DNA of 64,000 nucleotides, taken from contig CP084620.1 of assembly GCA_025917655.1 (NCBI GenBank), forward strand, positions 2,914,001 through 2,978,000, read 5' to 3'. The stretch is from Chlorella sorokiniana. Its lineage: Eukaryota; Chlorophyta; Trebouxiophyceae; Chlorellales; Chlorellaceae. The translations under genes were made by a program, and so were the position numbers. The notes under the pieces are model-generated. The model was given only the letters and a program-made list of their open reading frames with translations, did not search any database and was not told where the DNA came from. Shown piece after piece: positions 46,117 through 58,000 of the stretch; positions within the stretch are counted from its first letter, which is position 1, and the number at the start of each line of letters is the position of its first letter.

Positions 46117-47772
46117 ATGGGCCTGCGGGTGGTCAGCCTGTTGCCCAGCGCAACTGAGATCGTGTGCCTGGTGGCAGCACAGTGCAGCGCCGATGCCGCT
46201 CCGCAGCTGGTCGGCCGCAGCCACGAGTGCGACTACCCTGCGGGCCTGGCCCACTTGCCGGTGCTGACCGCCGCCAAAACCAGCTTCACAGACTCGGCCG
46301 ATGTTGACCGGCAGGTCCGCGAGGCGCTGTCCTCGGGCTCTGGGCTGTACACCGTGGACCGAGCGCTGCTGCAGCAGCTGCAGCCAGACGTGATTGTGAC
46401 GCAGGCGCGCCGCCGCCGCCGCCGCCGCCGCTCTGCGTCGCTCTGCAGGAGCGGGGCCCAGCGCTGTGCGGCTGGTCACTGTCATGCCTGTCCTGGACTC
46501 ACGGAAGCTGTTTGTACCGCACCCATGTACTGCCCCGCAGTCGCTCTGCAGCGTGTGCAGCGTCGACTTGTGCCAGGTGCAGCGCATCGCGGAAGGCATC
46601 CAGCCGCCGCCGCGCATCATAGACCTCAACCCGCAGAACCTCGAAGAGGTGCTGCTCGACGTGGAGAGGGTGGGTGCAGAGCTGGGCCAGCCTGCAGCGG
46701 GGCTCGCGGCGGCCGACGCGCTGCGCACGCGCGTCCGCAGCGGCGGTCGCGGCGGCGGCGGCGGCTGGCGGCGGCGGGGGGGCGATGCAGCGCGCGCGCG
46801 CGCCCCCAGCGTGGCCTTTGTGGAGTGGGTGGCCCCTATCTTTGTGGGGGCCACTGGACCCCGCAGCTCATCCACATGGCCGGCGGCGCCCACCCGCTCA
46901 ACCCTCTGCTGGAGTGAGCCCCGCTGCTTGCCCGCCCAGAAAGCTCAATCTCCTGGTGCACCTGCACTGTTCACGTAGCCCCCAACCTTCACGCCAGGAA
47001 GCAGCAGCTGCTGCCCCCGCCCAGCGCTCGGCTCCCTCATCGCTGCTCGGTCAGCAAGCCGTGGCCGCCCTGACCGCCCGTCGCAGGGAGGGCGGCGGCG
47101 CTGGCAAGTCGTTTGTGGCGCCAGCGGAACGCGTGGCGGCCAGCCGTCCCGACTGGGTGCTGGTGGCGCCCTGCGGCCTGGACCTGCCCACCACGCGGCG
47201 GGAGCTGGGCAACTCGCTGGCCAAGGAGGGCTGGTGGTGAGCTTGCGGAGGGGGCAGCTCAATTTGCTACGCGGGACAGCCTGCCACTGCTGCAGCGCTG
47301 CGGCAGTCGCTGCTAGGCGCCCGGGCGCCAGCCCCCTTCCCCCTCCCCCGCTCTTTGTCCCAACACACACACTGCCACAACCCGTCGTGGCTTTATTCAG
47401 CATCCGTTGCTGCCATGGACAGCCATGCGCACACCTTCGCACCGTCACCGCCCCCGAGTTGCAGGCAGGAGCTGCAAGCGGTGAAGCAGGGGCGCGTGGT
47501 GCTGGTGGACGGCAACCAGATGTTCAACCGACCGGTGGGTGATGCTGGAGGGGAGTTTCTGATGGAATGCAAATTGGCGAAATGTTCAACCCGACAGCTT
47601 CATGTGTGTGCGAGCCTCCCAGTGGCGGCAACAGCCGGCGTGGTTGCCTTTGTCCCCCGTCTCGCAGGGTCCACGCCTGGTGGATGCTCTCGAGTTCTTG
47701 GTGGGCCTGCTGCACGGCAAGCCTGAGCTCATCCCGGCAGACTTCCCTTACGAGCGGTGGCAGCAGGCGTGA
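46117..47772 (+). CDS. Periplasmic-binding-fold protein (cobalamin/iron-siderophore type)
   Basis: A eukaryotic gene for a BtuF/FhuD-type (Peripla_BP_2) binding fold. Exons: 46117-46404, 46541-46913, 47087-47236, 47465-47534, 47668-47772. It starts MGLRVVSLLPSATEIVCLV, followed by LVGRSHECDYPAG; the block DVIVTQ-SLCSVCSVD matches the CxVC version of the family found in many bacteria, archaea and algae. Later motifs are IDLNPQNLEEVLLDVERVG, FVEWVAPIF, GGHWTPQLIHMAGG, RPDWVLVAPCGLDL and LVDGNQMFNRP, ending ERWQQA. No signal or transit peptide is visible, so a cytosolic site is likely and no transporter partner is nearby. The ligand is unknown; corrinoid or metal chelate are possible. Intron 1 has a GC donor (46405-46406) next to a (CCG)n run. 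One G is missing near 46848. Confidence 0.85.
46405..46433 (+). repeat. (CCG)n run at a GC splice donor
   Basis: GCGCGCCGCCGCCGCCGCCG begins exactly at the presumed GC-type donor of intron 1 of the binding-protein gene. If unspliced it would add an Arg tract to the protein. Confidence 0.7.
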
Positions 47773-48230
47773 CGGGGCGCTCTGCACCCCAGTCGCCACC
47801 TCGTCGCTCGCTTTTCTGGCTTCTCCATGGCTTGGCCCGCGGCCACCCTTTGCTCTTTATTGTTTGCTTCGTCCCTTTGGGCAACCTCTTTGCCGCCCTG
47901 GCAGCTACAGTCGAGAAGTCTGGTAGAGAGCGGAGGCGGCGAAGAACTGTAAGCGATCAGACAGCTACCGTAGCTAATTATTAGTTGTAACATCACGGTA
48001 AAGGGACGAGGTGCGCAGAGCAAGAAACGACAAGGCGGCCCCACGTCCTGCGCTGCTTCCGCGACTTCTGCTGCTTTGAAACATGTAGGGGCCGTGACGT
48101 GTGTATCACTGCGACCGTGTGCCCCACCGGGGCTGGCTGGGGTGCCGCCTGCCGCCGCCGCCTCGCACCGCCCTAACGTCTTGTGGTGGTCACCCGTCTG
48201 TGCAGGGGTGTTTGTGCCACGGCTTGAGCC
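47773..48230. other. Intergenic spacer before LENG1-like gene
   Basis: Holds the 3' flank of the binding-protein gene (with TGTAA signals) and the promoter or leader of the next plus-strand gene. No TATA box or further gene is seen. Confidence 0.35.
47948..47990 (+). terminator. Two TGTAA poly(A) signals
   Basis: TGTAA occurs at 47948-47952 and 47986-47990, about 175-215 bases after the stop of the binding-protein gene, in a locally AT-rich stretch. This is the expected green-algal polyadenylation signal. Confidence 0.55.
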
Positions 48231-50348
48231 ATGGGCGGACATGGTGGGCTCAACATCCTACCACAGAAAAGGTGTGCACAGCAGCACTACAGGAAAAGCT
48301 GCGTGCGGCTGTCCACGCTGTGCTCGGCTTCCAGCGTGCCGCTGCCCGCCCTACTGCCCGTGCTGGCCACTTTTGTGGCACCTTCTGCTGCAGGTGGAAT
48401 GTGTATGGGCGGGAGAACCGGCTGAAGGTGTCTCGAGACGAGGCCAAGTATGAGGAGGAGCAGGCGGCGATCCGGGAGCGGGCAGAGCAGGCGGATCGCG
48501 AGCGGCGGCGCCAGCTGCTGAAAGAGCGCGCCCGGCAGCGCTACGGGGTGCGTGGGGGGGGTTGAGGGGGTGAGGGGGATGAAGCATTCAGGTGTGGAAA
48601 GGCAGACGATAGGGGAGAAGAGCAGGCGTGGCTTTGATGTTGGTTCAACCCCAAATTGCTCAAACCAAACTGGGCTGGTTTGCAGTCTGAACCCCGCATT
48701 TGCAGTAAGCCCAGCTGCCGCACCCGCCCGCCTCCGTTGCCTCAGGACCAGGGGCAGCTGCAGGGCCCGGCTGATGGCTCGGCAGGGGCGCTGGAGCCCC
48801 GCAGCAGCAGCAGCAGCAGCTGGAGTGGCGGCAAGCGCCGGCGGCAGACGCTTGGGAGCCCGATGGCGCGGCTCTGCGCGGGCTGGCTGCCGGGCAGGCG
48901 GACCACTTTGCTGCCCTGGAGCAGCAGCAGCAGCAGCAGGGGTGCAGCAGCAGCGGGAGCAGAAGGAGCAGAGGGAGCGTCAGGGCCATGGGCCGGGCAA
49001 GAAGCGGCGGCGGGAGCAGCGCCACGAGGCGCAGGCCGCTCCCCACACTCGCCCAGCTGGCAGCCCAGCTGGAGGGGCCGGCCGCTGCAGACGAGCCGGC
49101 CTTGGGGGCGGTCGGTGGGGCACACAGCGGAGGAGCAGGCCCCGGCGGTGGGGATGGGGCCAGGCCGGAGCGCTTCAGCTTGTTTGCAGAGGAGGAGGCG
49201 CTGGCTGCCAAGCGCAAGAACCCAGAAGTCGAGGTGAGGCGCACAGAACAACCGCCTGCCGATGCCGTCGTTGTCTGTTCCCAACTGCGGGCTGTCCTTG
49301 GACACGTACCGCACATTCTGCCGGCCGCCTGCTGCCCCAACTGGTGGTCTCCCGCCTACGCCCCACATGCACACACGCTGCCAGGCGGAGAAGCGGGAGG
49401 AGCGGCGCCGCCGCGGCGACCCCGACACCCAGACCAGCGACGCGCGCTTCGACGAGCAGTTCATGTTTGCTCACAAGCTGTACGGGCAGGCGGCGGTGCC
49501 CTGGTGGGGACCCCCTGCACGCTCTTCTCGCCGCCGGTTGTGCTTGCCGTGGCACCGCTGGGCGCGCGATGCCCTGCCGCTGGCCTGCTGTCCGTGCATT
49601 GCTCTGCGCTGGACGGTCGCTGTGCAGCCTGTCTTCCTCCCTCGCTGGAACGCTCTGGCCCGGCCACACAGCCACGCCACCCACCTTCCCAGCACACGCC
49701 GTCCCACTCGCCGCCCATGTGTGCGCGCTTGTGTGCCCCGCAGGTATGCCAAGAAAGGCAGCACGCTGGCGCGCGACGGAGATCCAACCCAGCAGCAGGA
49801 GGAGGCCGCCGGTGGCGGGCGGCGCCAGATGTGGCGCTGGGAGATGCAGGCGCGGGCGGCGCTGGCGGGGGCGGGGCCGCTGCACCAAGGAGGGGCGCCG
49901 CAGGGCAGCAGGCGCAGCAGGGGCTGCTGGTAGGCGTGAAGGTTCTGCCGAACAGCGGCGGCCCGCGTGGCGGCGCCAAGGGCAGCGAGAGCAGCAGCAC
50001 CAGCAGCAGTTCAGGATCCAGCGGCAGTGACAGCAGCAGCAGCAGCGACAGCAGCAGCAGCAGCGACGGCTCGCGGCGTCGCCGCGACAAGCGGCGCTCT
50101 GGTCGCCGCGAGAAGCACGGCAAGGGGCCCAAGCGCCGCGCGAAGCACAAGCGGCGGCGACGCGAGCGCAGGAGCGGAGAGGCCAGGGGTGCCAGCAAGT
50201 CCAGCGTGGAGCAGCTGCGGCTAGAGCGGCTGCAGCGCGAGGAAGCTGAGCGGGCCCGGCAGCAGCGGGTGCTGGCTGTGGCCGCGGGCGCGACCCCGCG
50301 CTGGCTGGCAAGCGATACCACCAGAGCTATGGCTTTGGGCGGCATTGA
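48231..50348 (+). CDS. LENG1-like protein with CIR N-terminal domain and RS-type tail
   Basis: Homologue of leukocyte receptor cluster member 1, a nuclear protein linked to the spliceosome. Exons: 48231-48271, 48394-48547, 48746-49233, 49385-49503, 49744-50348. The start MGGHGGLNILPQKRWNVYGR is the CIR_N signature, followed by a long Glu/Arg helix (NRLKVSRDEAKYEEEQAAIR). Further conserved points are DHFAALEQQ, PWYAKKG and the extreme C-terminus KRYHQSYGFGRH-stop. Before that lies a Ser-run and basic stretch (SDSSSSSDSSSSSDGSRRRR) typical of SR-related splicing factors. Gln and Ser runs come from CAG/AGC repeats. Several frame shifts within exon 3 and the last exon must be allowed to link the blocks, most likely missing bases. 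A strong family match at both ends supports the call. Confidence 0.82.
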
Positions 50349-50964
50349 GGGCCGGGGCAACATTCCATCACAGGCTTTTTCATGTGCTGCATGCCTGCAC
50401 TGCGCCTATCACGCTAGCAATGCCACATGCCTTGGCAGACGGGGCAGACGGAGGACATCGGCCGGAGCGCCAGTGGAGGCGTGCCCAGCCCATGCCCTTC
50501 TCATTCCCATGTGCCAACTCAACTCGCACGGTTGAAACAATTTACACTGTGGAGGGCAGAAGTGGCGGGCACGCCAGTCAAGCTTCTTACAGTTTACCAC
50601 ATGCACAACAAAACTGCCGGGTTGGTCATGATAGGTGGACAAAGGGATGGTATTAAGGGGAGGGGTACTTCGTGCAAGCAGAGGGGTGCCAAGCTGGGAT
50701 GCCAGCGCCCCTACTTGAACGGCACCAGCGGCAGAAGCTGCTCAGCAATGTGCAGTAACTCAAGTGTGAGGCAATTGCATTGCAAAGGGGAGTGGGGGTG
50801 GGGGGGCAGTGCCTACCCACCAGGGGAGGTGGGCAAAACGGTGGCAGTTGGGGGTGGCAGGCCGCCCATGCCTGCCAGCTGCAGCTACTCAAAGAGCGGG
50901 CCGTGGCAGCTGACCGGTGGGGCCCGCTGGCTGATTTGAGCACGGTGCAATTGCTGCGCTCAGC
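50349..50964. other. Convergent 3' spacer
   Basis: No gene is seen. TTACA at 50538 and 50585 would read TGTAA on the minus strand and may serve the repeat-protein gene that ends at 50965. Confidence 0.4.
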
Positions 50965-53894
50965 CTAGGATGGGCAGGCCGGGAGGGAGAGGGCCCTCGT
51001 CAGGCAGGTCACGATGGACAGGATGCCTGCGCTGGCGCACTTCTGCACATCGGTGAGAGCCTTCTGCTGGGCAGTCAGCTGGCCCAGCAGCGTCTGCACC
51101 GTGCCCGTCAGCTGACCCAGGGGCAGGCCGCCCTCGCCGCCAGTGGGCAGGCCGGGCAGGCCGGCGCCGCCCAACAGGCCCGAGACGCCGGTCAGCTGCT
51201 GGAGCAACGGGCCCAGCACATCAGTCAGCCCGGTGATGGGCAGGCCACCAGCGCCCCCGGTGGGCAGGCCAGGCAGGCCGGCCAGGGGCAGGCCCCGAGC
51301 AGCTCCTGGATGGCGGTCAGCTGGCCCAGCAGGGGACCCAGAGCATCAGTCAGGCCGGTGATGGGCAGGCCGCCGTCGCCGCCAGTGGGCAGGCCGGGCA
51401 GGCCGCCCAGCAGGTCCTGGATTCCGGTCAGCTGCCCCAGCAGGGGCTCCAGAATGCCAGTGAGGCCGGTGATGGGCAGGCCGCCGTCGCCGCCGGTGGG
51501 CAGGCCGGGCAGGCCGGCCAGGGGCAGGCCGTCGAGCAGGCCTTGGATGCCCAGCAGCTGGCCCAGCAGGGCGTCCAGGGTGTCGGACAGGCCCAGCAGG
51601 TTGAGGGAGGAGGGGCTCAGGCCCAGCGCGTCGGTGGAGAGGAGGTCCTGGATGGAGGTGAGCTCACCCACCAGAGAGGTAACCTGCAAGGTGGTGGGTG
51701 GGTGGGTGGGTGGGGTGGGGGTGAGTGGGTGGATGGGTGTGGGGGTGAGGGAGCCGGCATGGTTGAGGGAGGTGAGCAGGCGTGGTGCAAAGGCGTGGGG
51801 GCTGAAGTACGGGAGGGAGGGAGGGAGGTTTGACGAGGTAGGTCATTCCGTGGGTGGGTGCACATCGGCTGCGCACGGCAGCATGCCTCCCCAACTCCAG
51901 CTGGAGCCGCAGCCGAGCCCACAACCCACCTGGGGCAAGAGGCCGTTGAGGGGGATGCTGCTGCCGAGGCTGCCGCTCAGCAGGCTGCGGATGCCGGTCA
52001 GCTGGGCCAGCAGCGGCCTCAGGGTCTCGTCGAGGTTGGTGAGGGGCAGGGCGGCCGAGCCGCCGGGCAGGCCGCCGAGGAGGCCCCGCACGCTGCTCAG
52101 CTCGCCCAGCAGGGGCGTCATCTGAGGAGGGGAAGGGGGAGGTGGGTGCAGTTGATGAAGCGTGATGCACTGCGGTGGGCTGATGGCGGCTTGGTGCAAG
52201 AAACGGCCAGGCAGCAGTGCAGCACGCAAAGCGCAAGTGTAGGTGCACGCGCAGAGGATGGCTCGCTTCGCACCTGGGGCAGCAGGCCGGTGATGGGGAC
52301 TGGCTTGCCCAGCAGGCTCTTGCCGCCCAGCAGGCTCTGCAGGCCGGTCAGCTGGCCGAGCAGCGGCTTCAGCGCCTCGTCCAGACCGCCGATGGGGAGG
52401 TCCCTGCCGAGGCCGCCCTCCAGCAGACCCTGAAGGCTCGTCAGCTCGCCCAGCAGCGAGCGCAGCTGGGGCAGCAGGCCGGTGATGGGGATCTGCTTGC
52501 CCAGCAGGCTGTCGCCGCCCAGCAGGGACTGGATGCCGCCCAGCTGGCCCAGCAGCGCCTTGACCTGGAGGGACGTGCAAGGGGAGAGCGGCGCTGTGAG
52601 AGTGAGCCTCTCCGTCGGTTTCGTGGCAGGAGCAGAGCCGGAGCAGAGACAGGCATGCTGCTCCCAACGGCCCGGGTGACGGCAGATGCCGGCAGGCAGC
52701 GCAGGCTGGCAGCATCCTGCGCTTCTGCAGCGCCCCAGCCCCGCCCCTGGGGAGAGCGAAGGCCTGGGCCCAAGAGGCAGCAGCAGCAGCAGCAGCCGCC
52801 CAGTAGCAGCGGCAGGCCGGCCCACCTGGGGCAGCAGGTCGCTGATGGGCAGGTCCTTGCCAAGCCCGCCCTCCAGCAGGCCCTGGATGCCGGTCAGCTG
52901 GTCCAGCACAGTCTGCAGCTGGGGCAGCAGCTGGCTCAGAGGCACCGCGGTGCCCAGCTCAGAGGCCATCAGGCGCTGCACGCCGCTGCAAATTTGCAGG
53001 GGGAGGGCGGGACGCGAGGACGCAGGTTAGTGCAGGAGGCCCGAGGGGGAATCCCCAAACGAGCCGGGGGTAGGGGTGGGGGTGGGGAACAGGTCGAGAG
53101 AGTGCAGGCATCATGCACCGGGAGCGTTGAGAAGGGAGTGTGCCGAGCTGGGTCAGCGCGGGTGGGCGTGGGGGACTCACGCGACGCGCTGGGTGGCGGT
53201 GGTTGCCGTCTTCGTGGTGGCGGTAAGGTTGCTCTTCAGCTGCAGCTCAGTCGGTGGGGAGGCGGGGGCCCAGGGTGGTCACTAGTGACAGAGAGCTTGC
53301 AGGGCCAGACGGCGCAACGGGGCAGCAAGCGCAACACGCGCCAAGTCATCCAGACAGACAGGGAATCTGGGTGCTCTCGAGGCCACCGTGTCCTGTGCTA
53401 TCACACACCTGCCATGCCCAAAGAGTTGGGACAACCGGCAGCCCACCTTGTTGTTGGAGGAGGTCAAGGACAGGACTGTGGAACGAAGGCTGGTGAGGCA
53501 GCCCCTGGCGGCGGTCAGGCTCCTGAGGCAGGTTGTCAGGTTGGGGATGGTGGGGGTCTGCAGCATGCGACGGCCCCCCCGCCAGCTGCCCCTCCAGCTC
53601 CACATCGCCGGCGGCTGCAGAGGGGGGGGCACAACGGGCGATGCAGCAGATCAAACCACCATTCCCAGACTCATTCGATGCAATGCAGTTGCCAACAGGA
53701 GGGCGGGGCGGCCAGGGGACAGCGCCTTGCTCCGCATCTCTGCACATGCAGGATTGCACCCCACCCAGCGCCCCGGCGAACTCCATCGCCGCCGTCCCAT
53801 CACGCAAATTACCTGCCATGACAACAGGGCTGGCCGCCAAGAAGCACACCAGCAGCGCAGAGGCTGCGATGGCGCGGCGCAAGGGCTTAGCCAT
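50965..53894 (-). CDS. Secreted protein of about 12 LLGQLTGIQ-type repeats, unknown family
   Basis: Starts with a clear signal peptide (MAKPLRRAIAASALLVCFLA, then ASPVVMAG). Exons: 53894-53813, 53614-53447, 53239-53181, 52985-52826, 52564-52274, 52121-51930, 51683-50965. After a short region with two cysteines (PNLTTCLRSLTAARGCLTSL) the rest is repeats of a unit beginning LLGQLTGIQ-LL, then Gly/Leu-rich linkers: GGLGKDLPISDLLPQ or GLPGLPTGGDGGLPITGLTD. Units are about 28-42 residues (37 in the most regular part). Exon edges fall after LLPQ, so exons carry whole repeats. The last repeat runs into QKCASAGILSIVTCLTRALS, with two more cysteines. The pattern suggests repeated amphipathic helices, perhaps an assembling cell-wall or matrix protein; this is inference. 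One base is missing at a G run in exon 2 and one near 51295. Confidence 0.8.
51060..51570 (-). repeat. Tandem DNA repeat of 111-126 bases in coding sequence
   Basis: The last exon of the secreted repeat protein contains units starting near 51065, 51191, 51317 and 51428 on the plus strand (GTCAGCTGGCCCAGCAG), spaced 126, 126 and 111 bases. The copies are far more alike at DNA level than those in the upstream exons, so this part was amplified recently. Confidence 0.8.
51691..51750 (+). repeat. (GGGT)n intron tract, quadruplex-forming on the plus strand
   Basis: GTGGGTGGGTGGGTGGG and further GGGG/GGGT runs lie in the intron just upstream of the last exon of the minus-strand repeat protein. In that gene's transcript it reads as a C-rich tract ahead of the 3' splice site. 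Confidence 0.75.
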
Positions 53895-55024
53895 CGTGAG
53901 GTGAGGGGAAGGCGTGACTGCGCCGCAGGTGAGACTTGGCCCTTTGATGAGCCCAAAACAATGGAGACTTCAGGATGCGGCGACGTGATGAATGCTTGTG
54001 GACGGTGCATGGGTCATACCTCGTGGGTGATTCCCCTCTGCTGACGTGGCAGCCCTGTCACATATTCTTCCCTCCGTGGGGGTGCACAGGCGGCTCTGAG
54101 GCATACATTGCCAATGTGACGGAACACCGAAGTTCCTGAGTGTCTGAAACCGATTTCAGGGACGCAGGAGTGTCTACAGGCAAGGGGAGCAAGGGTGTTG
54201 CGTCGCCCGCATGAGCCGCCACCTGGCCCCAGATGCAGCTAGGGCTCACTGGAATCACCCACAACCCGCCAAGGGGCACGGTAGAGCAGCTTATTTGCCT
54301 TTATTTGCACCTAAAACAACAATGTAGGGATTGCAAAGGGGCCTCAGTGCGCAGGGCAGGGCGAAGGAGAGGGCGAGGGAATCTTGTATGTGCCCCCACC
54401 AGACACATGTGTACACACAAGAGCCACTTGTGGCACAGCCCAAGACAGGCAACAGAGCTTCACAAACTCCTCAATTCAAGTCTCGTCAGGCTCAAATCAG
54501 GCGCACACACCTCAGGATGTCAGCCAAGGTGGGGTAGCTGTGCCCTGAAGTGGCTACTCGTTGGAGCGGCAGCAAATAGGGCCTTGGTTCCCCCTGTGTG
54601 CAACGGGAAGCCAAGCTGTAACCTTGTGTTGAGTAGGCAAGCAGGTGCAGAAAAGCCTCAACAAGGGCAGACCAGATCCCACAGCCACGAAGCTGCCGGT
54701 TTGGGAACACTCATGAGCAGGCGAGGGACGCGACAGCCGCTGCCGTGCAGTTCACCGGGCGCGCAACTGGTGGCGGCTGCCAAGTTGCCTTGCGCGACAT
54801 GCTCCTGCTCATGGCATGTCAGCTACAAAAAGATTGCGCCCCTCATGCTAGACAGCAGAAAGTGGTAGAGCGCCGCGGAGCACTGGGCAGCTATGCTAAC
54901 ATTCTGAGATGCATGGCTGCCTTGGTGGAGCACAGTGGAGCGGCCAAAAGGGCACAGGTGCACCGGGGATTGAAACCTACACCGGTCAGCCAAACTAGAC
55001 AGAGGGCGAGCGCGCTGTGTGCAG
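53895..55024. other. Intergenic region upstream of the repeat-protein gene
   Basis: About 1.1 kb without a gene I can support; GC is lower than in the genes. It should include the promoter of the repeat protein (starting leftwards at 53894) and the 3' flank of the purple acid phosphatase. A 72-residue minus-strand frame at 54710-54492 has a hydrophobic stretch but no other support. Confidence 0.4.
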
Positions 55025-58000
55025 TCAACAGTGAGCGGCGACAGATCCGCCGCAACAGAACAGTGGCTCACGCCACGATGGCTGGAGGTGTCGGAGCTGC
55101 AAAGGTTGGGGCCACAAGCGAAGGCGCAGCGCCGCCTCACAGGTCTGTTGCTCTGCAGTTGTCGGACTTTCCTCGGTAAATGACTGCCTCGTCAGCTGCA
55201 GTGGGGCCAGGAGGGACACAGCTGGGATGAAATCGGTGCCAGCGGAGGGTGCAGGCCGCCGCAGCGGCAGCAGCAGCGGCAGCGCGGGAGCGCACGCACC
55301 GACCACCGGCTTCGCGTCGGTGTTACGGTGCCAGCGCCACACCGCCCGCTCTGCACTTTGCAGCTCGAGGATGCCTGCCATGGAGGGGGCGGTGCAAGTC
55401 AGCTCGGGGCAGGCTGACCAGACAGATGCCAAAGGCGCACGGGACGCCGCCCTGCGCTGTACCGGCAAAAACAGCGCTGCCTGGCAAACGGCCGCCTGGC
55501 CTGGCTGCCCCCCACGCCGATGCCAACCCGGCAGCTGTCGCACAGCGCGTTGCAGCGCCACCACTTCTGCTGCTGCTGCCGCTGGAGCCACGGCTGTTGC
55601 AGCCGGGGCCCCTGCTCAGCCCACCGTGGCCAAACGACGGCTGGCGGAAGGCGGACCAGCCGGGCTGGCGGGTCGGGCAGAAGCGTCCGTGCTGCAGCGT
55701 GATGAGTGGCTGGCCGCTGGGGGTGGGCTGGTAGGAGGGCAGCTCGAAGAGGGAGGTGTTGGCGCAGAAATCGGGGGCGGCGGAGTGTCGATGAAGGGAT
55801 ACACCTGCGGAGGCGCCAAGCGGCGGCAGGCAGCGGCGGCATGATGGGCAGCAGGGATCCCTTGAGATTCCCAGCGGCGCGGCTTCCACCCCTGCTTGGA
55901 CGCCGTGCGCTGTGCTGCGGGCACGCGACGCCCGCGCCCCCACACCGCAACTCACAAGCCCCTCGATGTTGCCGCCGTCGCCAATGGTCGTGTACATCGG
56001 CCCGCAGTCGTCCCGCGTGTAGTTGAACCTGCAGCAGCACCCCAGGCAGCGCAGCAGCGGCGGCAAACGCGGTGGGGATGGCGGCGAGGGTGCAGGCACC
56101 GCGGCCGTCCTGGCTGGCTGGCAGAACAGCCCCCGCCAGTCTGGCTGCCGGGCAGCCTTGATGCAGGAGAGCCCCAGGAGCCTTACACGGGGTTGGTGCG
56201 CTCGTATGCGTGCACATGGCCGCTGAACACCTGCCGGGCGCAAGGGGTTGGGTGTGGGGGCCGCTGTCAGGGTGCAGGAATCTGGGCACATTCCGCTGCC
56301 CCGCCCCCCCCCCCCCCTGCATGCCCCCTTGGCAAACCCACATCCACACTCAAGCCATTGCATTGAATGAAACTCCGGAGCACCCACTCACCATGTCCAC
56401 GCCGTGCTTGCGGAACAGGCGCTCGTACTGCTTCAGGAACGGCGCGCTCTCCTTGTAGTGCCCCACATACCTGCGGCACGGCGGCACACGTCCTAAGCCC
56501 GCCTGGCTGCAGAGCGCACGCGGCCGGAGCGGCACGCCTGCTTGCCGGAGCGCTGACCAACAGACCAGCAGAGCTGATGCGCGGCTGCCGCTGGGTCACT
56601 TGCATGCCCCAACCCCCACACACTACACACAAGCGTACTGCACAGCGTACTGCCCGCCCCTCACGTGTGGTACGCCGAGGCATGGTAAATAACGATCAGC
56701 CAGGGGGTGTGGCGGCGGTTGACTGCAGGGCAGAGGATAGGACACGAAGGGTGGGCCCAGCGGCAGGGGGCACCCAAAGAGCAGAAAGTGAGGATCTCCG
56801 GGCCGGAGGGCAGCCTCCCCCGCTGCCGTGCAGGCAAAGTGGACGCATCCCCCAAACCAACGCTTGCCGCAGACGTTGACTCCCGGCGGCGGCTTGACAA
56901 GGCTGGTGCAGCATGCTGCAGCAGTACAGGTGTCCCGCCTCACCCTTGGCCAGGTCAGCCTTGAACCAGGCGTACTGCGCGGATGTCCTGCCCCACGGAA
57001 TCTGCGAGCAACATCACAAAGTGGCCAGGCAGTCCCAAGGTCAAAGATGTGCGCTCAACTCGGGTGCTCTGCTGTGCTGGTGCTGAATGCGAGGCGCCAG
57101 GCATGGGCTCGCTGGTCTGGGCAGCGCTGCGGCCCAACCCCTACTTCCACCCCGCCAGACACGGCAGCCGATAGCCGCCGACCCCCACCGCCCAGCTCTC
57201 GACTGCTCTCTTCCCCCTCGCCCCCTCCTCCATGTCACTGTTGAAAGACTCACATAGTTGTTGAGGGACACCACGTGCGCCACCCCGGCAGATCCACAGA
57301 ATAGTAGGCGGAGCGGGGGCGGTAGGAGGCCTCGTTCACAAACTGCCTGCGGCAAACGAGGCGGCAGTGCGGGTCAGCGTGCTCAGCAGGGAGGCCGTGC
57401 TCCGCTGTCGAGGGGACGGCAGGTACAGCCCTTCCTGGACAGCTGCCCGGCAGCTCCTAGCTCACTTGACGTTGGAGAGGTTGAGGTACTGGCTGCCATC
57501 GTTGGGGGCCGTGTCGATCACAGCGGGGTCCTGGGGCAGAGGATACCGCGCAGCAGCTGCCGTAAAAGTGGCAAACCGCGCCAGCGCCAGCGGCTCAATT
57601 TCGTGATTGCCCCGGGTGGAGATGAGGGGCGACCGAGAAAGCAGCGGCTGCGTGAAGCGGGCCCACGAATCCCAGCGGCTGGGGGAGGGAGGAGGGGACG
57701 GAGGCAGTCAGAGCACGTGTCATGACAGGCATGCAAAACAACCCGCGAAACAAAGGCCACCCAGACAGAGGCCCCAGGAAAGGGCAGGTCCACACTCAAG
57801 AGTGTGAGCGGCATGCCAGACGCATGGCCAGCTGGCGGCTCACGGCTGCTCGCTGCTGGTTGCGTTGCCAAAGCTGGAGGCGCCGCTGGTGTCGCCTGTG
57901 GAAGGCACGGGGAAGCCGCAAGGGCTGTTGGTCGGGATGCAAGGGCTGTTTGTCGGGATGCAATGCAGGGTGTCAGGCCACGCTTCCAGAGCCCTCCCAC

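Noticed and set aside
51060-51570. Possible CRISPR-like or satellite array
   Set aside because: Units are contiguous, multiples of three and encode the same peptide repeat, so they are coding repeats.
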